Of a DNA stretch of 64,000 nucleotides, positions 22,770 through 34,782 are shown piece by piece. The stretch covers positions 19,016,631-19,080,630 of the forward strand of contig CM046342.1 of the NCBI GenBank assembly GCA_025403435.1. Reading direction: 5' to 3'. Source of the stretch: Artocarpus heterophyllus (Eukaryota > Streptophyta > Magnoliopsida > Rosales > Moraceae). A program made the translations under genes and the position numbers. Below the pieces are notes generated by a model that saw only the letters and a program-made list of their open reading frames with translations, was not told where the DNA came from and did not search any database. Each line of letters begins with the position of its first letter. Positions within the stretch are counted from its first letter, which is position 1.

Positions 22770-24775
22770 TGTTAGACATGTATGCCCTAAGGAGTAAAAA
22801 TATAATACATTTTTGGAGACATTTTTATCAATAAAGAATCTATTCATTTATATATACCAAATCTTGTCCTCTTTATGTTCATATTTGTTAAATGTATGTT
22901 AAGCAAATAGTAGTCTGAGACTGTCAGTCTAAACCTTGAGAATTGACCATATGATGGACTGATTATGCGGAAGACACGATTCTTAAGGTGACGGTCTAAA
23001 ACATATGATCTGCAATCGAGGGAATAAAGTTAGGCACTTTATTCATACAAAAGATTGTTATGTTGTCTATATCCCTTTTGGGAGATAGTTTATCTTGACC
23101 ATCGGAGTTGGACTCCGTGAATGGAAACATTAGCGCATTGTCATAGGTGACGATGTGTTGGATCGGGACATAAAGTGAATTGATTTGGATTAATAATTCT
23201 ATCTTGACAAATCGATTCACTTTAGACAGTCATTTGTATTGTATCTTAATCCCGAGATGAATAGTGGGCTCGTTGTCTCGACTTGTGTCTTTTGATGTAT
23301 CAATAGGTGACACCCACATCTCAATAGTGGTATGCATGCCAGTACGTTGGAGGCATGACTCTTGATGGCGTAGACTTGTTATTCATATATATGGAATCCA
23401 TAGCTCCTCTTTAGGAGTAATGATATCCTCTTATATGCGTTGTCCTGTAATTGGAAAACTGGAACGCTCAACCATTTGGATACATAGGTGTAACCGAATG
23501 GTATACTATCTTTGGATGGTAAGTTTTCTGATGGTGAGATAATGGAACGTAAGATAAAAATAATTGGGAAGGTAAGACAGAACTTGTCCTTAAGCCGATT
23601 ATGGATTATCATATGGGGATATACATTATGATATGTCATGGAAACTTAGCTACACGGGCTTCGTAATTCTATAAAGTTCGAGAGTGTAGCTCCAAGCTTC
23701 TAGTGGAGTAGCGTTGGAGTTGATAATTATGAAATGTATATCTGGGATATTGGGTTTCATAATTATCATGAGCTTGAACTTTATAGGTCCATTTTGGTCC
23801 CCTTTGCTAGCTCACAAAATCCTGTAACGACACGGTGTGCTTTTCAAATAATTGGTGACTTATGTTGGATTTATCAGATTGGTTTAAAATTTGAAAGAAT
23901 TAAATAATTCATGTCTGTTTATTGGTTGAATTAATTTTGTAAGAAATTAATTTAAGATAAACTTGTTGAATTATTAGGATCAGATAATTTTTGTATGTTT
24001 ATCGGTTGATTTAATTTTGGATAAATTAGATCAAGATAAACTTGTAGAATTATTGTGAATTAATTTATTTTCTTAGAGATTATCTTGATAAAGTTTGTTT
24101 TGATCAGATAACTTCTCTATTGGGTTATTTGAATCAAACTGAGACTTTATCCTATAGAATCTCGGGTGGAAAATAAAAGATTTGCGGAGATATGTTTGCG
24201 GGAGTTTGACCTACCGAATGACGTGTTCGGCCTATCGATGGGGCCTGTTCGGCCTGCCGATCAACGAGGAATAATATTACACGTTTTTACGCAGATCTTA
24301 TCAGATATTGATTCGAACTTGATTCTGTTTTGAGTTTTTGAGACATAATCTGATAAGGATTGACCCTAGGACCAATAGGTATATAAAGGGAGTGAATCTC
24401 ATGATTTACTCAGATCAATTGAGAGATTAAGAGTGATACTCTTCTAGTGAGTATCTGAAAACTCCCTGAGACCTTTTGTTTACAAATCACGAACACTAGC
24501 TTTGGGTTCTCTCTATTGGTTGGAAGGAGAGTCACCGGTGGAAGAGCTGTACGTGTGAGCCCACACTCACTCCGGTTGTGGATAAAGAATAGCAAAGAAG
24601 ACCAGTTGGTTGAGGCTCTTCTGGAACGTTACTTCTCTTCACAGGTTGCGGAGGTTCTTCACACAGAAGGTTAGTAAGATCAGTTTAATTTATACATATA
24701 GCATGTCAAACATGTGTTTTGGAAAATGCTCTGATGAAGAATTTTTAAATTCCGCTGCGCAACATTTTTCCAAGA
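22770..24775 (+). repeat. 5' LTR of inactivated copia element
   Basis: It starts TGTTAGACATGTATGCCC and should end CCAACA, but reads CCAAGA, one change at the terminal CA. A TATA box TATATAAA lies at 24380-24387. Degenerate CGGCCTGCCGA motifs are at about 24200-24265. It is about 2.0 kb. Confidence 0.9.
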
Positions 24776-24777
24776 AT

Positions 24778-24789
24778 TGGTATCAGAGC
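24778..24789 (+). other. Primer-binding site
   Basis: TGGTATCAGAGC, complementary to the 3' end of plant initiator tRNA-Met, two bases downstream of the 5' LTR end. Confidence 0.9.
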
Positions 24790-25301
24790 CATGGTTTTTA
24801 CATAAATTTACAAGTTTGTGATCATGTTATATGCATAAATTTTGTGATCTTTAACTCTCCTATACTTGAATTGAATTTTATAGAGAGATGGCACTCTAGG
24901 TTTCTATAAATTATATATGTTGTCATGGATTATGTGGTGAATGTTTATTAATTAGTTAAGATTGATTAAATCGTTGTTTAATTATTTATTAATTAATTAA
25001 TTCATACCGATTATGGTTCCTTAGAGGTTAGAATGTGTATCTAGGTTTTTCATGTAATTAGATGGCGGACTATCATCTCCGTCTAGGAATTGTTATTTAA
25101 TTTTAAATTTGTAAGAATTTTGTAATTAAATAATTATTCAGAGAAGACGGATCTAGAAGGCGGATCTAGAAGAATGATGATGGCGCCCCCAGGTATTTCC
25201 TGAGTCTCTAATTTTATGTTTTTGAATTGTTAAAAATAAAATTGATGAATTGCGTTAAAATTGTATTTTCTGGAAAGAGGGTTTTCTGCTTAGTCAGCAT
25301 G

Positions 25302-25498
25302 CTGGACATCACAGTTCGACAGGCCGATGGTCACAGATCGGTAGGCTGGACGTGTGGTCCGGCAGGTCGTCAGTGGGGCAGAAATTGGGTTGCTCTACCG
25401 GCAGGCCGAACCTTCATGGGTCGGCAGGCTGATCAGTATGATCGGCAGGCCGATGAAGCATGATCGACAGGACGATCACCCAGATCGGCCTACCGACC
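25302..25498 (+). repeat. Cluster of TCGGCAGGCCGA quasi-palindromes (older copy)
   Basis: About nine imperfect copies of a GGC-AG-GCC quasi-palindrome, typical unit TTCGGCAGGCCGAA, spaced about 20-25 bp. Several CG sites have become TG or CA relative to the young element. It is equivalent to 51552-51736, which has about eight units. Confidence 0.75.
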
Positions 25499-25959
25499 GA
25501 GAGCTACCAAATGTCCAGAAAAGGTGCAAATTTTCCGATGCAGTTTTAATTTTATTTTTGAGACGATTTTGAGAAACATTAAATTTAGATATGACCGAAA
25601 ATATGAAGTATTTGATTCATATGGGATTGAAGACTTGAAGATGGGTATTGCATGAAGAACGATACAGCTTAAGGATTCAAGGATGAAGAATTGATAAATG
25701 TCTCGATTATTCTCTTGTAATCTTAGTTTTCTATTCTTTAGGGTGGAACCATAATATTACGGTTATTATTATTTTGCTTGTAGCTTTGCTTGTCTGCATT
25801 ATAATATGATTTACCATGTATATTGATAACATGTCATATAGAATAGGAAGTGCCGCTCATATTAAAATTGTTCATGCATAATTTTAAAATAAAACCTTGA
25901 TTTCAAAAGATTGAGTGGGAGAAGGTTTTCGAAGAGAGGACCTAAGGCCTCCATCGTTG

Positions 25960-26310
25960 GTCCATAGGCAGAATATGGTGGTCCCGACCCCTAGGAAGGG
26001 ATTTCTATCATGTACCAGATTGGATCTCTGAAAGGATAAGATATTTTAGTATGATTTATGGTTGCACACCCCTAGGTGGTGATTATAAATCATGGATAAA
26101 ATATTAAAACGATGGTTATATACTCACGTTAATTTTATTATTAACCTCCCCTAGGAGCTCTGTTAATAAAATTAATAGCCAAAGAAACGATTATTAATAT
26201 ATGCTGGATCATAGGGGTCCTAGAAGGCATATATTAATCAGGAGGGGATCTGTGTTCCTAATTGAATTTGGCATGACTCCCCTAGGAGCTTGTTGAATTA
26301 TGAGTTGGGA
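25960..26310 (+). promoter_or_regulatory. Leader hairpin array with CCCCTAGG motifs (older copy)
   Basis: CCCCTAGG occurs at 25988, 26069, 26148 and 26279. At least two motifs are bracketed by inverted repeats, for example ATGATTTATG (26051-26060) with TATAAATCAT just downstream, and a TTATTAAC/GTTAATAA pair. A further stem pairs ATTAATATATGC with GCATATATTAAT (about 26192-26239). It corresponds one-to-one with 52226-52552 of the young element. Confidence 0.65.
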
Positions 26311-26449
26311 ATTATCGTTATAAGGTTGTGATATTTTCAAGGTTTTGACACATAAACACATTTGTATAATTTTACATGATTGTGTTATCTTACTAAATTA
26401 TTATATGTTTGCTTATGTTTGGTATATGATTCTTTATTGTAGATTGAAA

Positions 26450-29400
26450 ATGTCTAAAAATACTTTATCATCGATACTTGACAAAAACCAATTAACCGGT
26501 GAGAATTATAACGATTGGAAATGGAACCTAGATATCGTCCTATCCTTTGAAAAGCTGAAATATGTACTGACAACCCCTTGTCCTCCCGAGCCTACGAGAG
26601 ACTCAAGTATTGAGCAATTCCAAGCGTATGATAGCTGGAAAGATGCTAATGATCAGGCTCGCTGCTATGTTATGGCCAGCATGAACAACGTGCTGCAGGC
26701 TCAACATCAAGATTATGAGACTGCGAAGCAGATCTTGGATAATCTTGAGGATATGTTTGGAGGCCAGGCCATAACAAAGCGGCAAGGGGCGCTTCAGAAA
26801 CTCTTAAACTGTAGACAAAGACCGGGGACATCTGTAAAGGAGCACATGATGTTGGTCATGGGTTACCTCACTGAGGCTCAAACCAATGGAGTCGACATTG
26901 ATGCTGAAACTTAGATGACTATGGTCTTTGAGACTCTGTCTAAGGAATTTATTCCGTTTAGAGCTACTTTTAATTTAAGCAATAGACGAGATATGACCTT
27001 GACAGAACTGATGAAACAGTTACAAGAGTTCGAACTGCTGATCAAGGAGTCTCCTGCTGGTGGTGAGGTCAACATGGTAGCTGCTTCTGGTTCCAATCCT
27101 AACTCAGGGAATGGAAAGAAGCAACGGGCCAAGAACGAGAAGTCTTCAATTCCTGCTACTACCAAGAGCAAGAAGAAGAAGAAGAAGAACCCAAAGAAGC
27201 TTAAGTGCTTCTTCTGTGGTAAGGTCGGGCATATTAAGAAGCATTCCAAGGACTTCCTTTCCAAAGGAGGAAGGTGTGATCTTCTATATTTAGAAACTTG
27301 TTTAGTTGAGGAATCCAGTGACATCTGGGTCATAGATTCCAGTGCAACTAATCATATTTGTGTTTCTCTGTAGGGGTTCAAAGAAATGAGAAGTCTGCTA
27401 CATGAGGACTTCACGCTTCGGATGGGCGATGGATCCTTGGTCTCAGCGGAAGCAGTGGGAGATGTCCATCTTTACTTTGATAATTATAGGAATTTAATTT
27501 TGCAAGATTCTTTTTATGTTCCTAAATTTAAAAGTAATTTAATTTCTGTATCTTGTTTATTTAAAGACTCCTACGTGGTATCTTTTAATGAAAAAGTGGT
27601 GATTCGTAAAATTAAATCTTTTATCTGTTCTGGATGGATGCAAAATAATCTATATTTTATCAAACATAAGATGGACTTATTGCTTAATGCTGAGATAAAT
27701 GATAATGACTCTAAAAGACTTAAAACTTCTCACTTTAATAAGACTTATCTTTGGCATTTGCGCCTTGGCCATATTAACCTGAATAGGATTCAAAGGTTGG
27801 CAAGGGATGGACCTTTAAGTCACTTAAAGGTGGAATCTATACCTCAATGTGAATCTTGTTTGGAGGGTAAAATGACCAAAAGACCATACGGGTCTAAGGG
27901 CAATAGGGCCAAAGGGGTTCTAGAACTTGTGCATAGTGATGTTTGCGGACCGATGAACATCCGGGCATGAGGAGGGTATGAGTATTTCGTCACTTTTATT
28001 GACGATTACTCAATATATGGGTATGTGTACCTGATGCACTACAAAAGCAAAACTTTTGATAAGTTCAGGGAGTTTCGGGCTGAAGTGGAAAAGCAATTGG
28101 GTAGACCCATAAAGGCACTTCGATCAGATCGAGGTAGAGAATACCTTTCTGATGAGTTCTTGGAACACTTATTAGAGAATGGGATTTTATCCCATTTGAC
28201 TACGCCGGGCACTCTGCAGCAGAATGGCGTAGTGAAGAGAAGAAATGGGACTTTGTTGGACATGATTAGGTCCATGATGAGTTATTCATCATTACCTTTA
28301 TCCTTTTGAGGATATGCACTACAAACTGCATGTTATCTTTTGAACAATGTACCTTCAAAATCGGTCCCTAAAACTCCTCACGAGTTGTGGACAAGAAGGA
28401 AGACATCCTTAAACCATATTCGCATATGGGGATGTCCGGCTCATGTCCTGTTTAAGGATCCGAATAAGTTGGAAGCACGTTCGGAAGTTTGCGTGTTTGT
28501 AGGATATCCAAAAGGGACTAAACCCAAAGGAAAATAAAGTCGTGGTTTCAACTAATGCAACTTTCCTTGAGGAGAGTTACATGGACAACTTTAAACCTCG
28601 AAGCAAAGTGGTGCTTGAGGAGTTAAAGGGTGATCCGTTCACTCCGGAGGTTTCGAACGAAACCATTCCGATCTGTGTAGAAAAACCTAACAAACTTGAA
28701 CAACAGTCTCAGCGGCTCGGTGTAGTGGGAGGATCGGGCGTCAACCTGAGAGGTATATGTTCAATGAGGAGGTCTTCTTGGCTGAACCGGATGAACATGA
28801 CAGGGATCCTTATACTTACGCAGAAGCTATGGAGGATGTTGATTCAAGACTCTGGACAGAGGCCATGAACATAAAGATGAAGTCTATGGAGACTAATCGG
28901 GTCTAGGAGCTTGTGGATCTTCCCGAAGGGGTAAAACCCATAGGGTGTAAGTGGATCTACAAGAGGAAAAGAAGAGTGGATGGAAAGGTCGAAACCTTTA
29001 AGGCTAGACTGGTAGCTAAGGGTTATACGCAAAAGAAAGGAATCGATTATGAGGAAACCTTTTCGCCTGTAGCCATGCTTAAGTCCATCCAGATTCTCTT
29101 GTCCATAGCTGCCGCTCTCGACTATGAGATTTGGCAGATGGATGTCAAGACGGCTTTTCTGAATGGCTATCTTGATGAGTCCATTTATATGGAATAACCA
29201 GACGGGTTCAAGGTCGTGGGTCAAGAGGGTAAGGTTTGTAAGCTGCTAAAGTCAATTTATGGACTTAAGCAAGCTTCCCGTTCTTGGAACATAAGATTTG
29301 ATCAAGTAATCAAGACTTATGGGTTCTCACAAAATGTGGATGAACCATGTGTTTACAAACACATTAAGGATATGAAGGTGGTTTTTCTACTACTCTATGT

Positions 29401-30383
29401 AGATGACATTCTACTAATTAGCAATGACATTGGGACATTGTCATCAGTCAAATTATGGTTGCCAAGCAGTTTGACATGAAGGACTTGGGTGAGGCTAATT
29501 TTGTTCTCGGTATCCCGATCTTTCGGGATAAGAAGAATAAAATGATTGCTTTGTCTCAGGCCGGCTACGTAGATAAAATTCTCAAGAGATTTGCAATGTA
29601 GGATTCAAAGAAAGGTGGGCAACCATCTAGGTCTGGAATTACTCTTTCTAAGAAAGACTCTCCAAAGTCTTATGAAGAAAGAGAATACATGAAGAAGGTG
29701 CCTTACGCTTCGGCAGTGGGTAGTCTCATGTATGTCATGCTTTGCACACGACCGAATATTAGCTATGCGGTCGGGATTGTAAGTCAATTTCAGGTGGATC
29801 TAGGACCGAACCATTGGGTTACGGTAAAGCATATTTTTAAGTACCTGAGAAGGACTTGAGGGTATATGCTTGTGTATTCGGGTGATGACTTAACTCCTCT
29901 ATGATACACTAATTCGGATTTTCAATCCTGTCTGGATTCTAGGAAATCGACTTTGGGGTTTGTGTTTACTCTGGCGGCAGTGCCATCAGTTTGAGAAGTG
30001 CAAAGCAAGATTGCACTTCGGATTCAACGATGGAGGCCGAGTATGTGGCGGCTAATGATGCTTCGAAAGAAGCAGTGTGGCTCCGCAAGTTCCTTGGGGA
30101 TCTTGAGGTAGTTCCTGGTATGGATAAAGCGGTATTACTGTACTGTGATAACAGTGCGACGGTAGCTAATGCTATAGAACCAAGATTTCACAAGAAGAGT
30201 AAGCATATTGATCTAAAGTATCATGTGATAAAGGACTTCGTTGAGGGCGGACATGTCACGGTGTGCAAGATCGCGTCAGAGGACAATTTAGCTGATCCAT
30301 TTACGAAGACACTTACTGGGAGAGTCTTCGAGAGGCATGTGGAAGCTATGGGGATGCAAAATTTGCTGTATTTACTCACTTAG
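26450..30383 (+). pseudogene. Broken copia gag-pol polyprotein
   Basis: Collinear with the intact polyprotein at 52704-56657 but cut by in-frame stops at 26912, 27371, 27968, 28307, 28904, 29195, 29599, 29857 and 29902. There is a deletion of about 17 bp near 28522 and a single-base deletion near 29460. Gag, zinc knuckle, protease, integrase, RT and RNase H regions are all still readable. Active-site damage includes the last knuckle Cys changed to Ser (KKHS) and protease DSGA changed to DSSA, while RT YVDD remains. Most of the stop changes are C-to-T or G-to-A relative to the intact copy, consistent with decay of methylated cytosines. It cannot yield a full polyprotein. Confidence 0.95.
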
Positions 30384-30386
30384 TGC

Positions 30387-30397
30387 AAGTGGGAGAT
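30387..30397 (+). other. Polypurine tract
   Basis: AAGTGGGAGAT directly precedes the 3' LTR at 30398 and is identical to the tract in the young element. Confidence 0.8.
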
Positions 30398-32406
30398 TGT
30401 TAGACATATGTGCCCTAAGGAGTAAAAATGTAATACATTTTTGGAGACATTTTTATCAATAAAGAATTTATTCATTTATATATACCAAATCTTGTCCTCT
30501 TTACGTTCATATTTGTTGAATGTATGTTAAGCAAACAGTAGTCTAAGACTGTCAGTCTAATCCTTGAGAATTGGGCATATGATGGACTAATTATGCGGAA
30601 GACACGATTCTTAAGGTGACGGTCTAAAACATATGATCCACAATCGAGGGAATAAAGTTGGGCGCTTTATTCATGCAAAGATTGTTATGTTGTTTATATC
30701 CCTTTTGGGAGATGGTTTGTCTTGACCATCAGAGTTGGACTCCGTGAATAGAAACATTAGTGCGTTGTCATAGGTGACGATGTATTGGATCGGGAGATAA
30801 AGTGAATTGATTTGGATTAATAATTCTGTCTTGACAAATCGGTTCACTTTAGACAGTCATTTGTATTGTATCTTAATCCTAAGATGAATAGTGGGCCCGT
30901 TGTCTCGACTTGTGTCATTTGATGTACCAATGGGTGATACCCACATCTCAATAGTGGTATACATGCTGGTACGTTGGAGGCATGACTCTTGATGGCGTAG
31001 ACTTGTTATTCATAGATATGGAATCCATAGCTCCTCTTTAGGAGTAATGATATCCTCTTATATGTGTTGTCCTGTAATTGGAAAACTGGAGCGCTCAACC
31101 ATTTGGATACATAGGTGTAACCGAATGGTATACTATCTTTGGATGGTAAGTTTTCTGATGGTGAGATAATGGAACGTAAGATAAAAATAATCGGGAAGGT
31201 AAGACAGAACTTGTCCTTAAGCCGATTATGGATTATCATATGGGGATACGATACATTATGATATGTCATGGAAACTTAGCTACACGGGCTTTGTAATTCT
31301 ATAAAGTTTGAGAGTGCAGCTCCAAGCTTTTAGTGGAGTAGCGTTGGAGTTGATAATTGTGAAATGTATATCTAGGATATTGGGGTTCATAATTATCGTG
31401 AGCTTGAACTTTATAGGTCCATTTTGGTCCCCTTTGCTAGCTCACAAAATCCTGTAACAACAAGGCATGCTTTTCCAATAATTGGTGACTTATGTTGGAT
31501 TTATCAGATTGGTTTAAAATTTGAAAGAATTAAATAATTCATGTCTGTTTATCGGTTGAATTAATTTTATAAGAAATTAATTTAAGATAAACTTGTTGAA
31601 TTATTGGGATCAGATAATTCTTGTTTATTTATCGGTTGATTTAATTTTGGATAAATTAGATCAAGATAACCTTGTAGAATTATTGTGAATTGATTTATTT
31701 TCTTAGAGATTATCTTGATAAAGTTTGTTTTGATCAGATAACTTCTCTATTGGGTTATTTGAATCAAAACTGAGACTTTATCCTATAGAATCTTGGGTGA
31801 AAAATAAAAGATTCACAGAGATATTTTTGCGAGAGTTGGCCTGCCAAATGACGTGTTCGGCCTGCCAATAGGGCCTGTTCGGCCTGCCGATCAGCGAGGG
31901 ATAAGATTACGCATTTTCACACGGATCTTATCAGATATTGATCTGAACTTGATTCTGTTTCTAGTTTTTGAGACCTAATTTGATAAGGATTGACCCCAGG
32001 ACCAATAGGTATATAAAGGGAGTGAGTCTTATTATTTACTCAGATCAATTGAGAGATTAAGAGTGATACTCTTCTAGTGAGCATCTGAAAACTCCCTGAC
32101 AGCTTTTGTTCACAAATCATGAACACTAGCTTTGGGTTCTCTCTATTGGTTGGAAGGAGAGTCACCGGTGGAAGAGCTGTACGTGTGAGCCCACACTCAC
32201 TCCGGTTGTGGATAGAGAATAGCAAAGAAGACCAGTTGGTTGAGGCTCTTTTGGAACGTTACTTCTCTTCACAGGTTGCGGAGGTTCTTCACACAGAAAG
32301 GTTAGTAAGAATTGTTTAATTTATGCATATAGCATGTCAAACTTGTGTTTTGAAAAATACTCTGATGAAAAATTTTTAAATTCCGCTGCACAACATTTTT
32401 CCAACA
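30398..32406 (+). repeat. 3' LTR of inactivated copia element
   Basis: It starts TGTTAGACATATGTGCCC and ends TTTTTCCAACA, followed by TSD CGTTG. It differs from the 5' LTR at many scattered positions. CGGCCTGCC motifs lie at about 31840-31890. Confidence 0.9.
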
Positions 32407-32411
32407 CGTTG

Positions 32412-33855
32412 TTCACTGGAGTGCTCTACCCATGTCCAATGCTGTGTGCACTACTAAGATACTGAAATGCCGTCTCCCCAATGATTGTGAATTACACTGC
32501 CCCTCCCAACATGTTCAAAGGTGTTGGATATGTGAAATTCCCCACTCAATTGCAAAAAAACACCATGACATGACAGAGTTCAATGAATGCCGCCTCTGCC
32601 ATAAATAGAGTTTGTTCTGGCCGATTTCGGCCATGTTACCTCAAATTGATCGAGGTAAAACATTCACAGATGCATGACGAAGCTAGCCTCACCCTCAATT
32701 GCATGCAACAACTGCCAGTTGCCTAAGTTTCAAGTCCACCGTCATGCGCCATCACTCCGATGCTCGACTCCAATGATTTCATAGGTGTTGATGTACACTG
32801 TGCACATGTTAGACTCAGAGGTCTCAGAGTAACAAAAGGCACAAATTAATTTCAAGTTTTCTTCGCTGGAAAATGAAGATCAAGAAAGTTCTATTTCTAT
32901 CACTGAGGGGTACTTGACCCACATATTTAGAAGCTAAATTGGGAGAAATTAAGGCCACCAATCAACTTAAAAGGTCCAAAAATGGGAGGATCCAAAGTTG
33001 CAGCTTGGTGTGATGATCAGAGTCACTGCATGCATCACCATGGGTGGCCGGGCTCCAACAGATCTTGAGTTTCATGATTATGACCTCTGATTGACAATCC
33101 GAGTCCACCTTATGACTCATTTCAACGTTCTGATGCGATGGTACCCTCCGTTTGAGCTAATTCCACTCTGTTAGAAATTGTCTAGTACTAGTTGCATGCA
33201 AATTGAGGCAAGATGGGCTGTAGTAACGGAGTCTAGAATGGCGTTTCTAGCAATTATAAATCTCTAAGAAGTATTTTTAGCCATCTATGGTCCCTCTATG
33301 ACCATTTTTGAGGAAGCTTTCTGGACTGCAGAACTAGCGAGATACAACTGGACCTATTTAGCTCAGAATCTAGTAAGTAGGAATCTTGCCTATAGTATAA
33401 ACAGTTTTAAAATAATTATTTTATATGGTTACATAAAAATTATGAAATACATAATTTATGTTATGTCATGCCATCTTGTGTAATGATGTGATGTGATGTT
33501 ATGTTATGATATAACATACTATACTATGCTAAGTCATGTTGTGTCACGATATGATGTGCCATATTGAATAATGATATGGTTATGATTTATTATGTTTATA
33601 CCATGCCATGTCATGTTATGTTGTGACTGTGTCATGATTAGTATGTGATGTATGCAGTAATAAATTATACTATTTAGTCATTTTTCAAGTTAAGCATGTT
33701 TATGTTTATGATTTATGATTTAAGGTTCATGATGCTATGTAGTAACATGTCATACTGCATACACACAATTAGATAAATGAAACTTATAAAAGAAGTTAAG
33801 GATGTCATACCAACCTCTCAACTTGGAGGGAGGCTTTGATTTAGTTCAGCTGGTA
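32412..33855. other. Unassigned spacer between copia insertions
   Basis: 32412-33200 continues the unknown sequence that precedes 22765. It is less AT-rich and has no coding frame I can recognise. From about 33420 it becomes a cryptic repeat (separate entry) of the kind seen in gypsy LTRs. The part from about 33.2 kb onward may belong to an old gypsy LTR continuing at 38052 and 47113. Confidence 0.4.
33470..33770. repeat. Cryptic ATG-rich simple repeat
   Basis: Irregular runs of TGATGTGATG, TTATGTTATG, GTCATGTTATG and similar 5-mers built on (R)TG(T/A)(T/Y)ATG, with no fixed period. There is no coding potential. Confidence 0.6.
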
Positions 33856-34782
33856 CACTCTGTTAGACATGTATGCCCTAAGGAGTAAAAATGTAATAAG
33901 TTTTTTGAGACATTTTTATCAATAAAGAATTTATTCATTGTTTATATACCAAATCTTGTCCTCTTTACGTTCATATTTGTTGAATGTATGTTAAGAAAAC
34001 AATAGTCTGAGACTGTCGGTCAAAACCTTAAAGAATTGGGCATATGATGGACCGATTATGCAGAAGACACAATTCTTAAGGTGATGGTCTAAATCATAAG
34101 ATCCGCAATCGAGGGAATAAAGTTAGGCGCTTTATTCATGTAAAGATTGTTATGTTGTCTATATTCTTTTTGGGAGATGGTTTGTCTTGACCATCGGAGG
34201 TAGACTCCATGAATAGAAACATTGGCACGTTGTCATATGTGACGATGTGTTGGATCGGGACATCAAGTGAATTGATTTGGATTAATAATTTTGTCTCGAC
34301 AAATCAATTCACTTTAGACAGTCATTTGTATTGTATCTTAATCCTGAGATGAATAGTGGGCTCATGTCTTGACTTGTGTCTTTTGATGTACCAAAGGGTG
34401 ACACCCGCATCTTAATAGTGGTATGCATGCCAGTACGTTAGAGACATGACTCTAGATAGCGTAGACCTGTTATTCATATATATAGAATCCACAACTCCTC
34501 TTTAGAAGTAATGATATCCTCTTATATGAGTTATCTTGTAATTAGAAAACTGGAGCGCTCAACCATTTAGATACATAGGTGTAACCGAATAGTATACTGT
34601 CTTTGGATAGTAAGTTTTTCGATGGTGAGATAATGGAACGTAAGATAAAAATAATCAGGAATGTAAGACAGAACTTGTCCTTAAGCCGATTATGAATTAT
34701 CATATGGGGATACGATACACTATGATATGTCATGGAGACTTAGCTATACGAGCTTCGTAATTCTATGTAGTTCAAGAGTGCA

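Larger units (their letters stand above)
22770..32406 (+). mobile_element. Complete but inactivated Ty1/copia element
   Basis: Two LTRs (22770-24775 and 30398-32406) bound an internal region with primer-binding site, leader, a broken gag-pol frame and a polypurine tract. A perfect 5-bp TSD, CGTTG, flanks it (22765-22769 and 32407-32411). The LTRs differ at many sites, so insertion is far older than for the related element at 49012. Solo-LTR recombination has not removed it. Confidence 0.95.
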
